Part shown: positions 1 through 8,708 of the stretch, piece by piece
How the letters are laid out: the number at the start of each line of letters is the position of its first letter
Position numbering within the stretch: position 1 is the first letter of the stretch
From: Halomonas sp. GD1P12
GTDB taxonomy: Bacteria > Pseudomonadota > Gammaproteobacteria > Pseudomonadales > Halomonadaceae
Assembly (NCBI RefSeq): GCF_025725645.1
Contig: NZ_CP107007.1
Location: 3,348,001 to 3,412,000, forward strand
Length of the DNA: 64,000 nucleotides
Direction of reading: 5' to 3'
The notes under the pieces: generated by a model
The model's database searches: none
The model's input: the letters and a program-made list of their open reading frames with translations, nothing else
Told to the model about the DNA's origin: nothing
Made by a program: the position numbers and the translations under genes

Positions 1-105
1 GCGGCACCCGGGCAAGAATTCCGGGTAGTGTTCGAAGTCATTGACCAGGTCGAACATCTGTTGGGGGGTGTGCCGCACCAGGGCGGAACGATTAACGGTT
101 GGCAT
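1..105 (-). CDS. ratA: RatA/COQ10-like START-domain protein, 5' part only
   Basis: Thirty-five codons are visible, starting at the ATG complementary to 103-105 and running off the left edge. The product begins MPTVNRSALVRHTPQQMFDL and continues with a VNDFEHYPEFLPGC-like stretch, the conserved N-terminus of the RatA/PasT (COQ10-type START) family. The family binds lipid or quinone-like ligands; in E. coli RatA has been reported to interfere with ribosome subunit association, but a housekeeping quinone role is equally plausible. The gene is divergent from smpB, the arrangement found in many gammaproteobacteria. Family assignment is firm; function cannot be judged from this fragment. Confidence 0.85.
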   Translation of the reverse strand, partial: MPTVNRSALVRHTPQQMFDLVNDFEHYPEFLPGCR

Positions 106-229
106 TGACCTCTCCGCTGACTTCACAGTGCCCACAGCGTATCATGGGAAACATTATTTAGACCTTGAATGGTACCACGCCTCCCCCAATAACGAAGGGG
201 GGCTACCGACAGATTAACGATGAGGTTTC

Positions 230-721
230 ATGGCCACTAAGAAAGGCAAGACCAAGGGCCCCAGCAGCAGCGTGATCGCTCAAAATAAGAAGGCGCGGTT
301 CGAATACCATATCGACGAAACCTTCGAGGCGGGTCTGTCGCTGGCCGGCTGGGAAGTCAAAAGCCTGCGTGCGGGCAAGGCGCAGCTCACCGATACCTAC
401 ATTCTGGTGCGTAACGGCGAGGCGTTTTTGCTTGGCAGCCACATCATGCCGCTCAACACCGCCAGCACCCACGAGATCGCCGACCCAACCCGCACGCGTA
501 AACTGCTGCTTCACCGCAAGGAGATCGCCAAGATCTTCTCGGTCACTCAGGACAAGGGCCACACCTGTGTACCGCTGAAGCTTTACTGGAAGCGCAACAT
601 GGTCAAGTGCGAGCTGGCGCTGGTGACCGGTAAACAGCTGCACGACAAGCGCGCCACCGAAAAGGATCGCGACTGGAATCGTCAAAAAGGACGAATCATG
701 CGGGAACATAACCGCGCGTAG
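230..721 (+). CDS. smpB: SsrA-binding protein SmpB
   Basis: This 163-residue protein is the obligate partner of tmRNA in trans-translation. It binds the tRNA-like domain of ssrA RNA and places it in the A site of stalled ribosomes. The N-terminal lysine-rich stretch, the core [22 protein letters not shown] (in two parts, around residues 24-45), the LLLHRKEI segment and the basic C-terminal tail ([16 protein letters not shown]) are typical, and the length is normal for the family. The start has GAGG about 7 bases upstream. Its RNA partner ssrA follows 40 bases downstream on the same strand, the common arrangement in this group. Confidence 0.98.
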   Translation: MATKKGKTKGPSSSVIAQNKKARFEYHIDETFEAGLSLAGWEVKSLRAGKAQLTDTYILVRNGEAFLLGSHIMPLNTASTHEIADPTRTRKLLLHRKEIAKIFSVTQDKGHTCVPLKLYWKRNMVKCELALVTGKQLHDKRATEKDRDWNRQKGRIMREHNRA

Positions 722-722
722 C

Positions 723-751
723 TGGTCAATTCCTGTTGAACACGTTAGAAT
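723..751 (+). promoter_or_regulatory. Candidate sigma70 promoter of ssrA
   Basis: TGGTCA (723-728) and TAGAAT (746-751) are separated by 17 bases, and the -10 box ends 10 bases before the first base of mature tmRNA (762). The -35 box matches the consensus at 4 of 6 positions and the -10 at 5 of 6. The element overlaps the end of smpB only marginally. Confidence 0.5.
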
Positions 752-761
752 GCTCAGTTCT

Positions 762-1141
762 GGGGGCGACATGGTTTCGACGCCGGTGACAAACCCTGCG
801 GTGCATGCCGAGAGCGTGATGTATCTCGTAAATACCACATCACGAAAAATAGTCGCAAACGACGAAAACTACGCTCAAGGCGCGCTGGCAGCTTAAACCC
901 TGCTAGCTTCTTGTCTGGCCCTGCGGTGATGTGCCTATTCATCGCCAAGGGGATATGAGCTAAAGCTGATAGGACCGCGGTTGGCGGTGTCTTCTCGTCA
1001 ACCGTCAAACTTTAGAAGGCTCGCGTAGCTGGATCCTGATCGTCGGAGCCAGTCGCGCTAAAGCAAAAGACGAAATCTAAGCATGTAGAGCCAATGGGCG
1101 AGTGCTGGCGGACGCGGGTTCAATTCCCGCCGCCTCCACCA
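762..1141 (+). ncRNA. ssrA: Transfer-messenger RNA (tmRNA)
   Basis: The 5' end GGGGGCG (762-768) pairs with CGCCTCC (1131-1137), giving the G3-U70 type wobble that alanyl-tRNA synthetase recognises. The discriminator A and the encoded CCA are at 1138-1141. The T arm GCGGGTTCAATTCCCGC lies just before the acceptor strand. An internal reading frame at 855-896 encodes the proteolysis tag. The gene follows smpB and is followed by a strong intrinsic terminator. It is a one-piece (not permuted) tmRNA of about 380 bases, typical for gammaproteobacteria. Confidence 0.98.
855..896 (+). other. tmRNA tag-peptide reading frame
   Basis: The resume codon GCA at 855-857 starts the frame A-N-D-E-N-Y-A-Q-G-A-L-A-A followed by TAA (894-896). 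The ANDENYA start and the terminal ALAA are the features recognised by SspB and by ClpXP/ClpAP. The AATAGTC just upstream matches the E. coli resume-codon context. Confidence 0.95.
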
Positions 1142-1150
1142 ACACCCCAC

Positions 1151-1178
1151 AAAAAAAGCACCTTCGGGTGCTTTTTTT
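1151..1178 (+). terminator. Intrinsic terminator of ssrA
   Basis: A-run, AGCACC stem, TTCG tetraloop, GGTGCT stem and a run of T make a textbook rho-independent terminator ten bases after the CCA end. Because both flanks are A/T runs it can also work for the gene ending at 1297 on the other strand. Confidence 0.95.
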
Positions 1179-1296
1179 GTGCCTGGTGATCAAACGCTGC
1201 TCGAACTAGAAACGGTTAGCGCTCGTGGCCGCAAGATCGAGGGGCTTGCTCGCCCGACGCATGAGCCGAGCGAATCAACAAGCCGCGAGCCACACG

Positions 1297-2259
1297 TTAT
1301 ACAGCCGTCACCGCCTGCTCGCCACTCAACACGCGATTGACATTGTCTGCGGCCAAATCGCACATCGCGTTGCGCGTTTGAAACGTGGAGGAGCCGATGT
1401 GGGGCAAGCAGACCGCGTTGTCCAGCGTCATGAGCGGAGACTCTGTAGAGAGCGGCTCTTTTTCGTAGACGTCCAGACCGGCACAGTGCAGCGTGCCATC
1501 CTGCAGACAGGCAATCAGCTCGCTTTCGCGCACGACCTTGCCGCGTGAAATGTTCACAAACACGGCGTGCGGGCGCGTTAACGCGAACTGCTCCTGGCCG
1601 ATCAAGCCTTCGGTCTGCGCATCCAGCGGGATCGTCACACAGATGAAATCCGACTCCCGGAACAGGGTTTCCAGATCAACGCGCTGCGCTTGCAGCGTCT
1701 CTTCCACCTCGGGTTTGGCCGAGCGGTTATAGTAATTGATCTGCATGCCAAAGCCGTCGTGGCCTCGTTTGGCGACGGCCTGTCCAATGCGCCCCATCCC
1801 AACGACGCCCAGCGTTTTACCGTGCACATCGACACCAAAGTCACGGCGCGCCAGCGACGAGGTCCACTCGTGGTTGCGCACCTTGCGCAGCATTTCACCG
1901 GCACGCCGCGCGGCCATCATCATCAGCAGAAAACCGGTGTCTGCGGTCGACTCGGTCAACACATCCGGCGTATTGGTCAATACGATTCCGCGCTGATGCA
2001 TCGCCTCGATGGGATAGCTATCGACACCGACCGAGACACTGGCGACCACCTTCAGATTGGGCGCCTTATCCAACAGCGCCTCGGTAAATTTCACGTTCGA
2101 GCCAAGATAGGCGTCCGCGTGCTCCATGGCCTGTTCAAAATCGGCCTTGTCCTGCTCACTGGACAAGCGGGTAAAGTGCGTCAGGTTATAGGAGGCTCCC
2201 AACGTCTCAATCAGTTCCGGATACAGCTCGTGAACAACTACCAGGTTTTGCTTTGCCAT
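1297..2259 (-). CDS. D-isomer-specific 2-hydroxyacid dehydrogenase (GhrB/TkrA-like)
   Basis: This 320-residue NAD(P)-dependent reductase belongs to the glyoxylate/hydroxypyruvate/2-ketoaldonate reductase group. The Rossmann motif GVVGMGRIGQAVA is near residue 150. The catalytic trio is visible as Arg in NISRGKVV, Glu in GLDVYEKEP and His in LPHIGSST. It is the last gene of a minus-strand unit with a tripartite tricarboxylate transporter (tctC, tctB, tctA), 22 bases after tctA, so it probably acts on the imported hydroxy- or oxo-acid. Which substrate (2-ketogluconate, hydroxypyruvate, a tetronate) cannot be read from sequence. It could also serve the OtnK/OtnC genes across the GntR gene, since a C2 oxidoreductase is otherwise missing there. 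Confidence 0.9.
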   Translation of the reverse strand: MAKQNLVVVHELYPELIETLGASYNLTHFTRLSSEQDKADFEQAMEHADAYLGSNVKFTEALLDKAPNLKVVASVSVGVDSYPIEAMHQRGIVLTNTPDVLTESTADTGFLLMMMAARRAGEMLRKVRNHEWTSSLARRDFGVDVHGKTLGVVGMGRIGQAVAKRGHDGFGMQINYYNRSAKPEVEETLQAQRVDLETLFRESDFICVTIPLDAQTEGLIGQEQFALTRPHAVFVNISRGKVVRESELIACLQDGTLHCAGLDVYEKEPLSTESPLMTLDNAVCLPHIGSSTFQTRNAMCDLAADNVNRVLSGEQAVTAV

Positions 2260-2281
2260 GACATAAATTCCCTATTCTCGA

Positions 2282-3769
2282 TCAACTTGATGGCGCGGAT
2301 TTCCAGGAACTGCGCAGCGACATCACCAAAAACACCACCGCCAGAAGTAGTAACGCCACACTGACCGGGCGGGTAAAGAAAGGTGTCCAGTCGCCGTCGA
2401 AAACCTGTAGCCCACGGCGTAGATTGGTTTCGGCCACGTTCCCCAGTATCAAACCGATCACCGCCGGTGCCACGCCAAACCCGAAACGGTTCAGAAAAAA
2501 GCCCAGCAGGCCAAGGCCGACCATGAGATACACATCGAAAAAGTCCCGGTTGACGCTGTAAACGCCAATCGCGCAGAACACGAAAATAAGCGGGAGCAAA
2601 AAATGCTGAGGAACCTGCAGGATACGTACAAACGCCTTGATGCCCCACCACTGGGTAAACAGCATGAAGATATTGGCCACGATAAACGCAGCGAAAATGG
2701 CGTACACAAGCCCGGTCTGCGTATCGAAAAGCATCGGGCCGGGCTGAATGCCCTGAATCAACAAACCGCCCATCAATACGGCCGTCGCTCCCTCACCCGG
2801 AATACCCAAGGTCAGCATGGGAATCAGCGCGCCACCGACCATTGAATTATTCGAGGACTCCGACGCCACCACCCCTTCCGAGCAGCCCTTGCCAAATTGC
2901 TCGGGCTGTTTGGACATCCGCTTTGCCTGATCATAAGCCAGCAGTGACGCGATACTGCCGCCTGCGCCGGGCACCGCCCCCGTGCCCGTGCCTATCAACG
3001 AGCTCGCGCCCAACAGCTTCCAGTTACCCAGCACTTCGCGAAAGCGTGGGAAGGCCCGATCGAGCCCGCTGTCGACCTTTTTATCGCCAGTATCGTTGCG
3101 GCTCAAAAACTCCGTATCCTTCAGCAGCTGCGAGAAAGCAAACAACCCAACGATCACCGCGAGCAAGCTTACGCCAGTTAACAGCGACATCTGACCAAAC
3201 GTAAGGCGCAGTGTCCCTGTCACCTGATCAGCGCCCACGGTCGAGAGCAACATACCGATCAGACCCACGATGAGCCCCTTGATCAACGACTGCCCCGACA
3301 GTGACACGATGATCATCAGCCCCAGAATACTCAGGGAGAAATACTCCGCAGGGCCAAAGGTTAGCGCAATGGCGGCGATGAGCGGCGATACCAGAATCAG
3401 AATCACGCCACTGATGATGCCTCCTAAAAAGGAAGCCGCCACCGAAAGCCCTAGCGCCTTGCCAGCCTGGCCATTCTGGGCCATGGGGTAAGCATCGAAA
3501 GTGGTGGCGATCGACCCCGGCGTACCTGGCATGTTCAGTAGAATAGCGGGCACAGAGCCACCGGCTACAGCGCCACAAAAGGCGCCCAGCAACAAGCCGA
3601 TACCAGCGACCGTATCCAGGGAGTACGTCAGCGGTAGCAACAGCGCCACCGCCATGGCAGCAGAAAGCCCTGGCAGCGCCCCCAGTATGATGCCGAGAAC
3701 GGTCCCGACAAAAATCGCCACGAAAGCCATGGGGCTAAACATGGACACTACTTCCATCAAAGGAGACAT
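2282..3769 (-). CDS. Tripartite tricarboxylate transporter, large permease TctA (copy 1)
   Basis: This 495-residue polytopic protein is the large membrane subunit of a TTT carrier, which with TctB and the periplasmic TctC moves carboxylates into the cell, usually driven by a cation gradient. Family signatures include the GALPGLSAAMAVALLLPLTY stretch near residue 30, LLNMPGTPGSIATTFDAYPM near 80 and ALIPMLTLGIPGEGATAVLM near 310. About a dozen hydrophobic segments are evident. It is preceded by GGTGGAATT and lies 20 bases after tctB, in the order tctC-tctB-tctA-dehydrogenase. The substrate is unknown. Confidence 0.93.
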   Translation of the reverse strand: MSPLMEVVSMFSPMAFVAIFVGTVLGIILGALPGLSAAMAVALLLPLTYSLDTVAGIGLLLGAFCGAVAGGSVPAILLNMPGTPGSIATTFDAYPMAQNGQAGKALGLSVAASFLGGIISGVILILVSPLIAAIALTFGPAEYFSLSILGLMIIVSLSGQSLIKGLIVGLIGMLLSTVGADQVTGTLRLTFGQMSLLTGVSLLAVIVGLFAFSQLLKDTEFLSRNDTGDKKVDSGLDRAFPRFREVLGNWKLLGASSLIGTGTGAVPGAGGSIASLLAYDQAKRMSKQPEQFGKGCSEGVVASESSNNSMVGGALIPMLTLGIPGEGATAVLMGGLLIQGIQPGPMLFDTQTGLVYAIFAAFIVANIFMLFTQWWGIKAFVRILQVPQHFLLPLIFVFCAIGVYSVNRDFFDVYLMVGLGLLGFFLNRFGFGVAPAVIGLILGNVAETNLRRGLQVFDGDWTPFFTRPVSVALLLLAVVFLVMSLRSSWKSAPSS

Positions 3770-3789
3770 AATTCCACCTATTTAGCTCA

Positions 3790-4281
3790 TTAGAACCGCA
3801 CGTTCAGCAGTTCCACGAAGACCCCGTACAAAAGCGCGGTGCTTGCACCCGACACAATCAGCGATATCACCAGTCTCCTAAGCGTCAGGTCGTGTCCCGT
3901 AATTAGCGAGATGGCCAGTGAAATGACAAACAGGTAAACGACCGTCGTAACCACAAACCCCAGCGTGGCGAGGGACATGACATAGACGATACTGGCGATC
4001 ACGAAAGCTGACACGTTGAAGATACCGCGCAGCGACATGCCACTTTTGTCCGCCTCATCGACACTCTCTGCACTGCCGCTATGCTTACTGATCTGCCACC
4101 CACAGCGAAGCGTGTTGCCTAGTGCCAGTAAAACGATCAAGGCGGACAACACGCTGGGGAAAGCCCCGGGAGAAACGGATCGAACGACCATTCCTCCAAT
4201 CTGCAGCGAAAAGTAAAAAACAGCGGCGGCAGAGAGGGTCAGAAAGGCACTAAACACCAGTTCTTGCTTGGTCCTCTGCAT
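3790..4281 (-). CDS. Tripartite tricarboxylate transporter, small permease TctB (copy 1)
   Basis: A 163-residue protein with four predicted membrane helices, the size and topology of the poorly conserved TctB subunit. The assignment rests on position between tctC and tctA and on the hydrophobicity pattern, because the family has few fixed residues. A long purine-rich ribosome-binding region (GGAGAGGGTGAG) precedes the ATG. It is expected to form the membrane complex with the TctA encoded just downstream. Confidence 0.88.
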   Translation of the reverse strand: MQRTKQELVFSAFLTLSAAAVFYFSLQIGGMVVRSVSPGAFPSVLSALIVLLALGNTLRCGWQISKHSGSAESVDEADKSGMSLRGIFNVSAFVIASIVYVMSLATLGFVVTTVVYLFVISLAISLITGHDLTLRRLVISLIVSGASTALLYGVFVELLNVRF

Positions 4282-4301
4282 ATCTCACCCTCTCCTGTTG
4301 A

Positions 4302-5258
4302 TTACCGATTCATTTCCGCGACCTGTTGAGCCGCCGGAATGATCGTATCGGCCAGGCTGTCGACATATTCATCGAACTCGGGTCCGGCCATGAAATCCAC
4401 TTCAAGACCAATGTTGTTGACTGCGTTGATAAAACGCGGATCTTCAGAGGCGATTCGCAATGCCTCGACCCACTGTTGCTTCGTTTCTTCATCCAACCCC
4501 GCAGGCGCGGCAATACCCCGCCAGTTGGAAACGGTTACATCAAAGCCTTTTTCTTTCATGGTGGGTACATCCGGTAGCGCGCCGCTGCGCTCGGCACTGG
4601 TTTGAACCAGCGGAGTGACGGCGCCGGATTCCAAAGGCCCTTTAAGATCCGTTGGGTCCATCACCATGCCGTCGATATGCCCCCCCATAACGGCCGCAAT
4701 CGCATCCGGCGCACCGCTGTAAGCGACATATTCGAAGTTGGCATCCATTTCGGAGCCCACCAGTACGCTCATGATGTGCGTGGAGGAGCCGACACCCGCA
4801 AACGCAATTTTCAGGTTATCGCCGCTCTCCAGGGCTTCTTCCAGCGTATCGAAGCCAAGGTCGCTATTTAGAGCCAGCACGTAAGGAACCGAATACATCT
4901 GAGCGAGATAATCGAAGTCTTCATACTCAAAGTTCACGTTACCCAGACCCTGCTGAGTAAAGACCTTGTTGTCGATGGCCACCACGCTTTGACCATCGGG
5001 TCTGGCTTGCAACGCTCTCATGAAACCGATCGCCCCACCGCCTCCGGGCACGTATTGCGGAACGATACTGACATCGAAGGTTTCTTCGAGAGAGGGCTGA
5101 AGAGAGCGCACCAGGTAGTCGGACCCGCCGCCTGCGGTCGCCGGCACGAAGAAGCTGATATCGTCACTGGGAAAATTACTTTGGCCGTTTGAAGCGCCCG
5201 CCGCCATCGCCAGACTCAATGCAGAAACCCACAGCGTCACTTTTTTTCTGGTCATCAT
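4302..5258 (-). CDS. TTT periplasmic solute receptor TctC/Bug family (copy 1)
   Basis: A 318-residue Bug-type extracytoplasmic receptor, first gene of the minus-strand TTT operon. A signal peptide (MMTRKKVTLWVSALSLAMAAG) precedes the mature domain. The family motif around FFVPATAGGGSDYLVR (near residue 36) and the QARPDG segment are present. Two ATG codons stand in tandem; GAGGAG lies 6 bases before the first. Bug receptors bind carboxylates through backbone contacts, so the ligand is hard to predict from sequence. The promoter must lie in the long A+T-rich region to the right. Confidence 0.92.
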   Translation of the reverse strand: MMTRKKVTLWVSALSLAMAAGASNGQSNFPSDDISFFVPATAGGGSDYLVRSLQPSLEETFDVSIVPQYVPGGGGAIGFMRALQARPDGQSVVAIDNKVFTQQGLGNVNFEYEDFDYLAQMYSVPYVLALNSDLGFDTLEEALESGDNLKIAFAGVGSSTHIMSVLVGSEMDANFEYVAYSGAPDAIAAVMGGHIDGMVMDPTDLKGPLESGAVTPLVQTSAERSGALPDVPTMKEKGFDVTVSNWRGIAAPAGLDEETKQQWVEALRIASEDPRFINAVNNIGLEVDFMAGPEFDEYVDSLADTIIPAAQQVAEMNR

Positions 5259-6274
5259 GGTTAACTCCTCATGTCTTTATAGATTTTATTTCATTGATAT
5301 TGCTGCATAAAAATCAGCACATGCCAGCAAAAAACCAGATATTATGTAATACATCATACAAACAAAATAACGAGCGGCGGCAGTACTGACAACTCATAAC
5401 ATTGGAAACAAGACTAAAGTTTAAACCACCATGGTTTCATATATTGATCAACTAAAGTCTTATAGAAAGAAGATCAAAAATTCTCTATTAAAGCCAATTA
5501 TTAACTTTTAAAAAATGAAAAATAATTACACCAATAGAAAAAAAGCGGATCTTCATACATTGAACAACTCAGATTAAAACCAAATAAAATAGAACTTATT
5601 GATTCACACTTAAGTAGTTAAGTTAATTTTTCCTGAAGCCTAAAACCTTTAAAATACTTTAATAAATATGTATTAAAACTAAACGCATGCAAAAAACTCA
5701 ACCTCTACCATTTCTTTTAACTAAAAAGGCAGTTAGCGACAGTTAGCGACAGTTAGCGATCGAGTCTTACCTGATTGATTACTCGCTTAACGAATATTTC
5801 GGGATACCTTGGACTGCTACTTCTTCGTCACTACGACTCGCGACGAGTGATGAAACACTCTTTGCAACACACGATGACTGTATAACCAGGTTTGACGCTT
5901 GAACATGTGCTCCATGTCTTCGCCTGCGCCATAGCGCTAAATCACCACCGCATCGTCAATCGGGCTATTAGATTGTTGCCACGCACTGTTCATCGTCGGC
6001 TTTGCCGTTTGATAAGCCCATAATCAAAACCATAGGCCGGACATCTGGTGCCTGGGGTGGGCAGTTACCGAGCGTGAGCTCATCTACTTACAAGGAACTA
6101 TCGGAAAAAGGCTGGTCTCTATCGGCCAGCATAAACTGATATATGAAGAGCGCCGCTCTTGCCACACGCCTATTGAACGCCTGCGCATTTTTCGTGAACT
6201 ACTTACAGCGAACTACCAGACGAACCCGGTCTGTTGGACAATTGATGAAAACCCAATGATGTGTCGCCCGAAAG
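5259..6274. other. A+T-rich intergenic region of about 1 kb without a recognisable gene
   Basis: The stretch between the TTT operon and the GntR gene is clearly richer in A+T than its surroundings, especially 5270-5720. It must hold the promoter of the tctC operon. No intact gene was recognised. A plus-strand frame without a good start codon is open from about 6017 to 6319 (it includes the string LIYEERRSCHTPIERLRIF) and runs into the end of gntR. I do not recognise this translation; it may be a gene relic. Three decamer repeats lie at 5731-5760. Confidence 0.6.
5731..5760 (+). repeat. Three tandem copies of a 10-base unit
   Basis: AGTTAGCGAC occurs three times in a row, the last copy ending in T instead of C. 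The repeats stand at the transition from the very A+T-rich part of the intergenic region to more balanced DNA. A role (slippage tract, protein-binding iterons) is not evident. Confidence 0.9.
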
Positions 6275-6961
6275 CTATTTACCGGGGTGGTCGACCGGCT
6301 CACCGTTGGCGTACTTGACCCAGGTTTTCCCCAAGTGGTTACGCAACTCGTCTCCGACTCGCTTGCCGTCGCGCGCCTCCAGCGCCGCCAGAATCGCTTC
6401 GTGCTCCTCCATGGCGGTTGCCCACTTTTCGTTTCTTTGATTCGACAGATAGCGAACACGGTACAGCTGACGACTCAAATTCGCGTGCATATCGATCAGT
6501 GTCGAGTTACCTGAAAGCGATACGATCCGGTTGTGGATATCCTGGTTCAAGCGAAAGTAGTTCTGCCGGTCCCGCCTCACGAACGCTGCTTTCATCTCGT
6601 AATGCAGCGCTTGAAATTCGGCAATGTCGTCATCGGTTGCCACCGCGCAAGTGAGTTCCGCCGCCGCTTGCTCCAGTACGCTCAAAACGTAGGCTTTCTC
6701 TTTCATGTCCGCCGCACTGACATCGGCCACCACGGCACCGCGGTTGGGCGAGATCACCACAAGACCCTCGGCCGCCAGGATTTTCAGCGCTTCGCGCAGC
6801 GGCGTACGCGACACATTCAGCTCGACGGCGAGTGTACGCTCGGGCAGGCGCTGACCCGGCTGAAAGTGATCCATCACGATGTGCTCGCGCAGGTAGTGAG
6901 CCACCTTCTCTACCAGGCCGGCATGAGTAGTCTGAGCGGTCTCTTCCATGGCGTTATTCAC
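6275..6961 (-). CDS. GntR-family transcriptional regulator, FCD subfamily
   Basis: A 228-residue FadR-type regulator. An N-terminal winged helix-turn-helix (about residues 10-80, with QRLPERTLAVELNVSRTPLREAL and a wing ending in NRGAVV) is followed by an FCD ligand domain. Candidate metal-binding histidines of the FCD domain are in QDIHNRI, EEHEAIL and LRNHLG. FCD regulators commonly respond to carboxylic acids and sugar acids. The gene lies between two TTT operons and points away from the SAF-oxidoreductase operon. Palindromes of the GntR type lie in its upstream region. The start is uncertain: GTG at 6961 or ATG at 6949, neither with a strong ribosome-binding site. Confidence 0.9.
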   Translation of the reverse strand: MNNAMEETAQTTHAGLVEKVAHYLREHIVMDHFQPGQRLPERTLAVELNVSRTPLREALKILAAEGLVVISPNRGAVVADVSAADMKEKAYVLSVLEQAAAELTCAVATDDDIAEFQALHYEMKAAFVRRDRQNYFRLNQDIHNRIVSLSGNSTLIDMHANLSRQLYRVRYLSNQRNEKWATAMEEHEAILAALEARDGKRVGDELRNHLGKTWVKYANGEPVDHPGK

Positions 6962-6983
6962 TTTTGTTAGGGATGAGCAAGAT

Positions 6984-6993
6984 TGGCATACCA
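6984..6993. promoter_or_regulatory. Candidate GntR/FCD operator, TGGCATACCA
   Basis: A near-perfect palindrome, differing by one base from the perfect palindrome TGGTATACCA at 7118-7127. It lies 23 bases upstream of the regulator's GTG start, suitable for autoregulation. FCD-type GntR proteins typically bind sequences of the TGGTATACCA kind. Confidence 0.5.
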
Positions 6994-7117
6994 GACAAGT
7001 CCTTTCAAATTTAACCGACGACCAGATATCTTTTAAATATCTTTCTATTCATAAGCTTACACAAACAAAAAGCGACTCAATACTAAAGTAGTAGCCCTGC
7101 TTCATTGACCTCTCAAA

Positions 7118-7127
7118 TGGTATACCA
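7118..7127. promoter_or_regulatory. Candidate GntR/FCD operator, TGGTATACCA
   Basis: A perfect 10-base palindrome in the 272-base region between the divergent gntR and SAF-oxidoreductase genes, 106 bases before the latter's ATG. It matches the type of site bound by FCD-type GntR regulators and is the best operator candidate for the plus-strand operon. Confidence 0.6.
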
Positions 7128-7233
7128 CAACATTCCTTCAACCAAATCATCGTCTGATTTGCGGCCAAATAATCGATTCGCATTCGACCGCATATGAATT
7201 CTTCACTGCCCTGCCAGGAAATAATCTTTAACC

Positions 7234-8616
7234 ATGAACTACTTGAACCATTTTGAAAGCAATAGAACAGTAGAAGCCTGTATTGCCGGGGCAGGCGACT
7301 TTGGCCGTGGCGTGCTGCGTCAAGCCCGCCAAATGAAGGCACTTTCCGCTCGTATCGCGATCGATATCAATCCCGAACGTGCGGCGCAAGCCTTCAAACA
7401 AGCGGGCATCGCCGATAGCGATATAATGGTATGCCATTCTCGTCATGAAGCTGAAATCGCGTGGTCGCAGGGCTTTTTCATTGCCACCTCGGCGTTCGAT
7501 ACGGTGCAAACGCTACCCTTCGACATCCTCGTCGAATCGACCGGCATTCCGGATGTGGGCGCACGGTATGCCGAGAGCGCGATTCTGGCGGGTAAACATG
7601 TCGGTATCGCCACCAAGGAAACCGAGTCGGTCGTCGGGCCGTATCTTACGCGATTGGCTCAACAGCACGGCGTGCTTTTCACTCCTCTCGATGGTGACCA
7701 GCCCAGCCTTTTGGTCGGTCTATTGACCTGGGCTGAAACGCTTGGGTTTGAAATTATTTCGGCTGGCAAGAGTAGCGAGTACGACTTCATCTGGGATGAA
7801 GCGAAAGCAACGGTCACCTGCAATGGAAACGAGTACAGCGCCGCCGACATGACCTCTCTTTGGGCACTGGATGAAAGCGATGCTCGCGCAACGGTCAGCG
7901 CACGCAGCGATGTGCTCTCGGACATTCCCCAAATCTCAGTGCCGGATCTATGCGAAATGGTCAACGTGGCCAACGCCACCGGCCTGCAGCCCGACCTACC
8001 CGAATTTCATGCCATGGTGCTGCGTACCATCGAAGTGCCCTCGCTGCTGGATACCGAGTCTCACGGCGGTGTCCTTCAAGGCAATCGACGTTTGGAGGTG
8101 TTCAACTGTCTGCGCCGCCCGGATGAGCTGAGCTTCGCCGGCGGTGTTTTCGTGGTGGTGCGCTGCGAGGACCCCCACGTCTGGCAACTGCTTCGCGACA
8201 AGGGCCACGTGTTGAGCCAAAGCGGCGATAGCGCCATGGTGTATCTGCCGCGCCACCTACTGGGTCTCGAAGCCCCCATTTCGCTTCTCGATGCGGTACT
8301 CAACGGCTTGCCCTCGGGCGGCGGTAATGCCACCACGCCCAAGTTCGATCTGACGGCGCGCGCCACTCAGGCCATCGCCGCCGGTCAGCTGCTCGAAATG
8401 AAGGGTCATCACCGCCACATCGAAGGTCTGCGCCCTGAAATTCATCCCGCCGAAGCGCTGGCCGGTAGTGCCAACGTACCGTTTTATCTGCTTCCCGGTG
8501 CAAAAATCATCCGTGATATCGATGCTGGCCAACCGATCACGCTGACCGATGTGGAGCTACCGGAGAGCAAGCTGAAGGAAATTCGCCTCAAGCAGGACGA
8601 GCTTTTTGCCGGATAA
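7234..8616 (+). CDS. SAF-domain, homoserine-dehydrogenase-like NAD(P) oxidoreductase
   Basis: A 460-residue protein with an N-terminal Rossmann fold (GAGDFGRG near residues 19-26), a central catalytic region resembling homoserine dehydrogenase or Gfo/Idh enzymes, and a C-terminal SAF-like domain from about residue 370 (FYLLPGAKIIRDIDAGQPIT). It is the first gene of a plus-strand unit with TctC, TctB, TctA, an OtnK-type kinase and an OtnC-type decarboxylase. Genes of this kind are often found next to acid-sugar catabolism genes, but I know of no established reaction. A plausible role is oxidation or rearrangement that yields the 3-oxo-tetronate substrate of OtnK. A gene for the usual isomerase OtnI is absent here. 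Confidence 0.8.
   Translation: MNYLNHFESNRTVEACIAGAGDFGRGVLRQARQMKALSARIAIDINPERAAQAFKQAGIADSDIMVCHSRHEAEIAWSQGFFIATSAFDTVQTLPFDILVESTGIPDVGARYAESAILAGKHVGIATKETESVVGPYLTRLAQQHGVLFTPLDGDQPSLLVGLLTWAETLGFEIISAGKSSEYDFIWDEAKATVTCNGNEYSAADMTSLWALDESDARATVSARSDVLSDIPQISVPDLCEMVNVANATGLQPDLPEFHAMVLRTIEVPSLLDTESHGGVLQGNRRLEVFNCLRRPDELSFAGGVFVVVRCEDPHVWQLLRDKGHVLSQSGDSAMVYLPRHLLGLEAPISLLDAVLNGLPSGGGNATTPKFDLTARATQAIAAGQLLEMKGHHRHIEGLRPEIHPAEALAGSANVPFYLLPGAKIIRDIDAGQPITLTDVELPESKLKEIRLKQDELFAG
7427..7436. promoter_or_regulatory. Possible internal GntR operator, TGGTATGCCA
   Basis: A third copy with one mismatch to TGGTATACCA, embedded in the inverted repeat AATGG-N4-CCATT inside the oxidoreductase coding sequence. 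An intragenic site could act with the upstream ones by looping, or be coincidental. Confidence 0.3.
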
Positions 8617-8708
8617 CCTTCCGAATCGCCATCGGGGTAGCGATCCTTGCTGCCCTTGTTCCATGTAGATAACCGCTAAAAGCAACAATAACCGCTTTGG
8701 AGAAAAAC

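Noticed and set aside
5731..5760. Possible CRISPR or iteron array
   Set aside because: Only three 10-base units without spacers and no cas or rep gene nearby; recorded as a simple tandem repeat.
6017..6319. Transposase fragment
   Set aside because: The translation contains no DDE or HTH signature I recognise and no inverted repeats were seen, so it is left as an unassigned open frame.
8697..8708. TTG start for tctC copy 2
   Set aside because: The TTG overlaps the ribosome-binding site of the ATG at 8709, which directly precedes the signal peptide.
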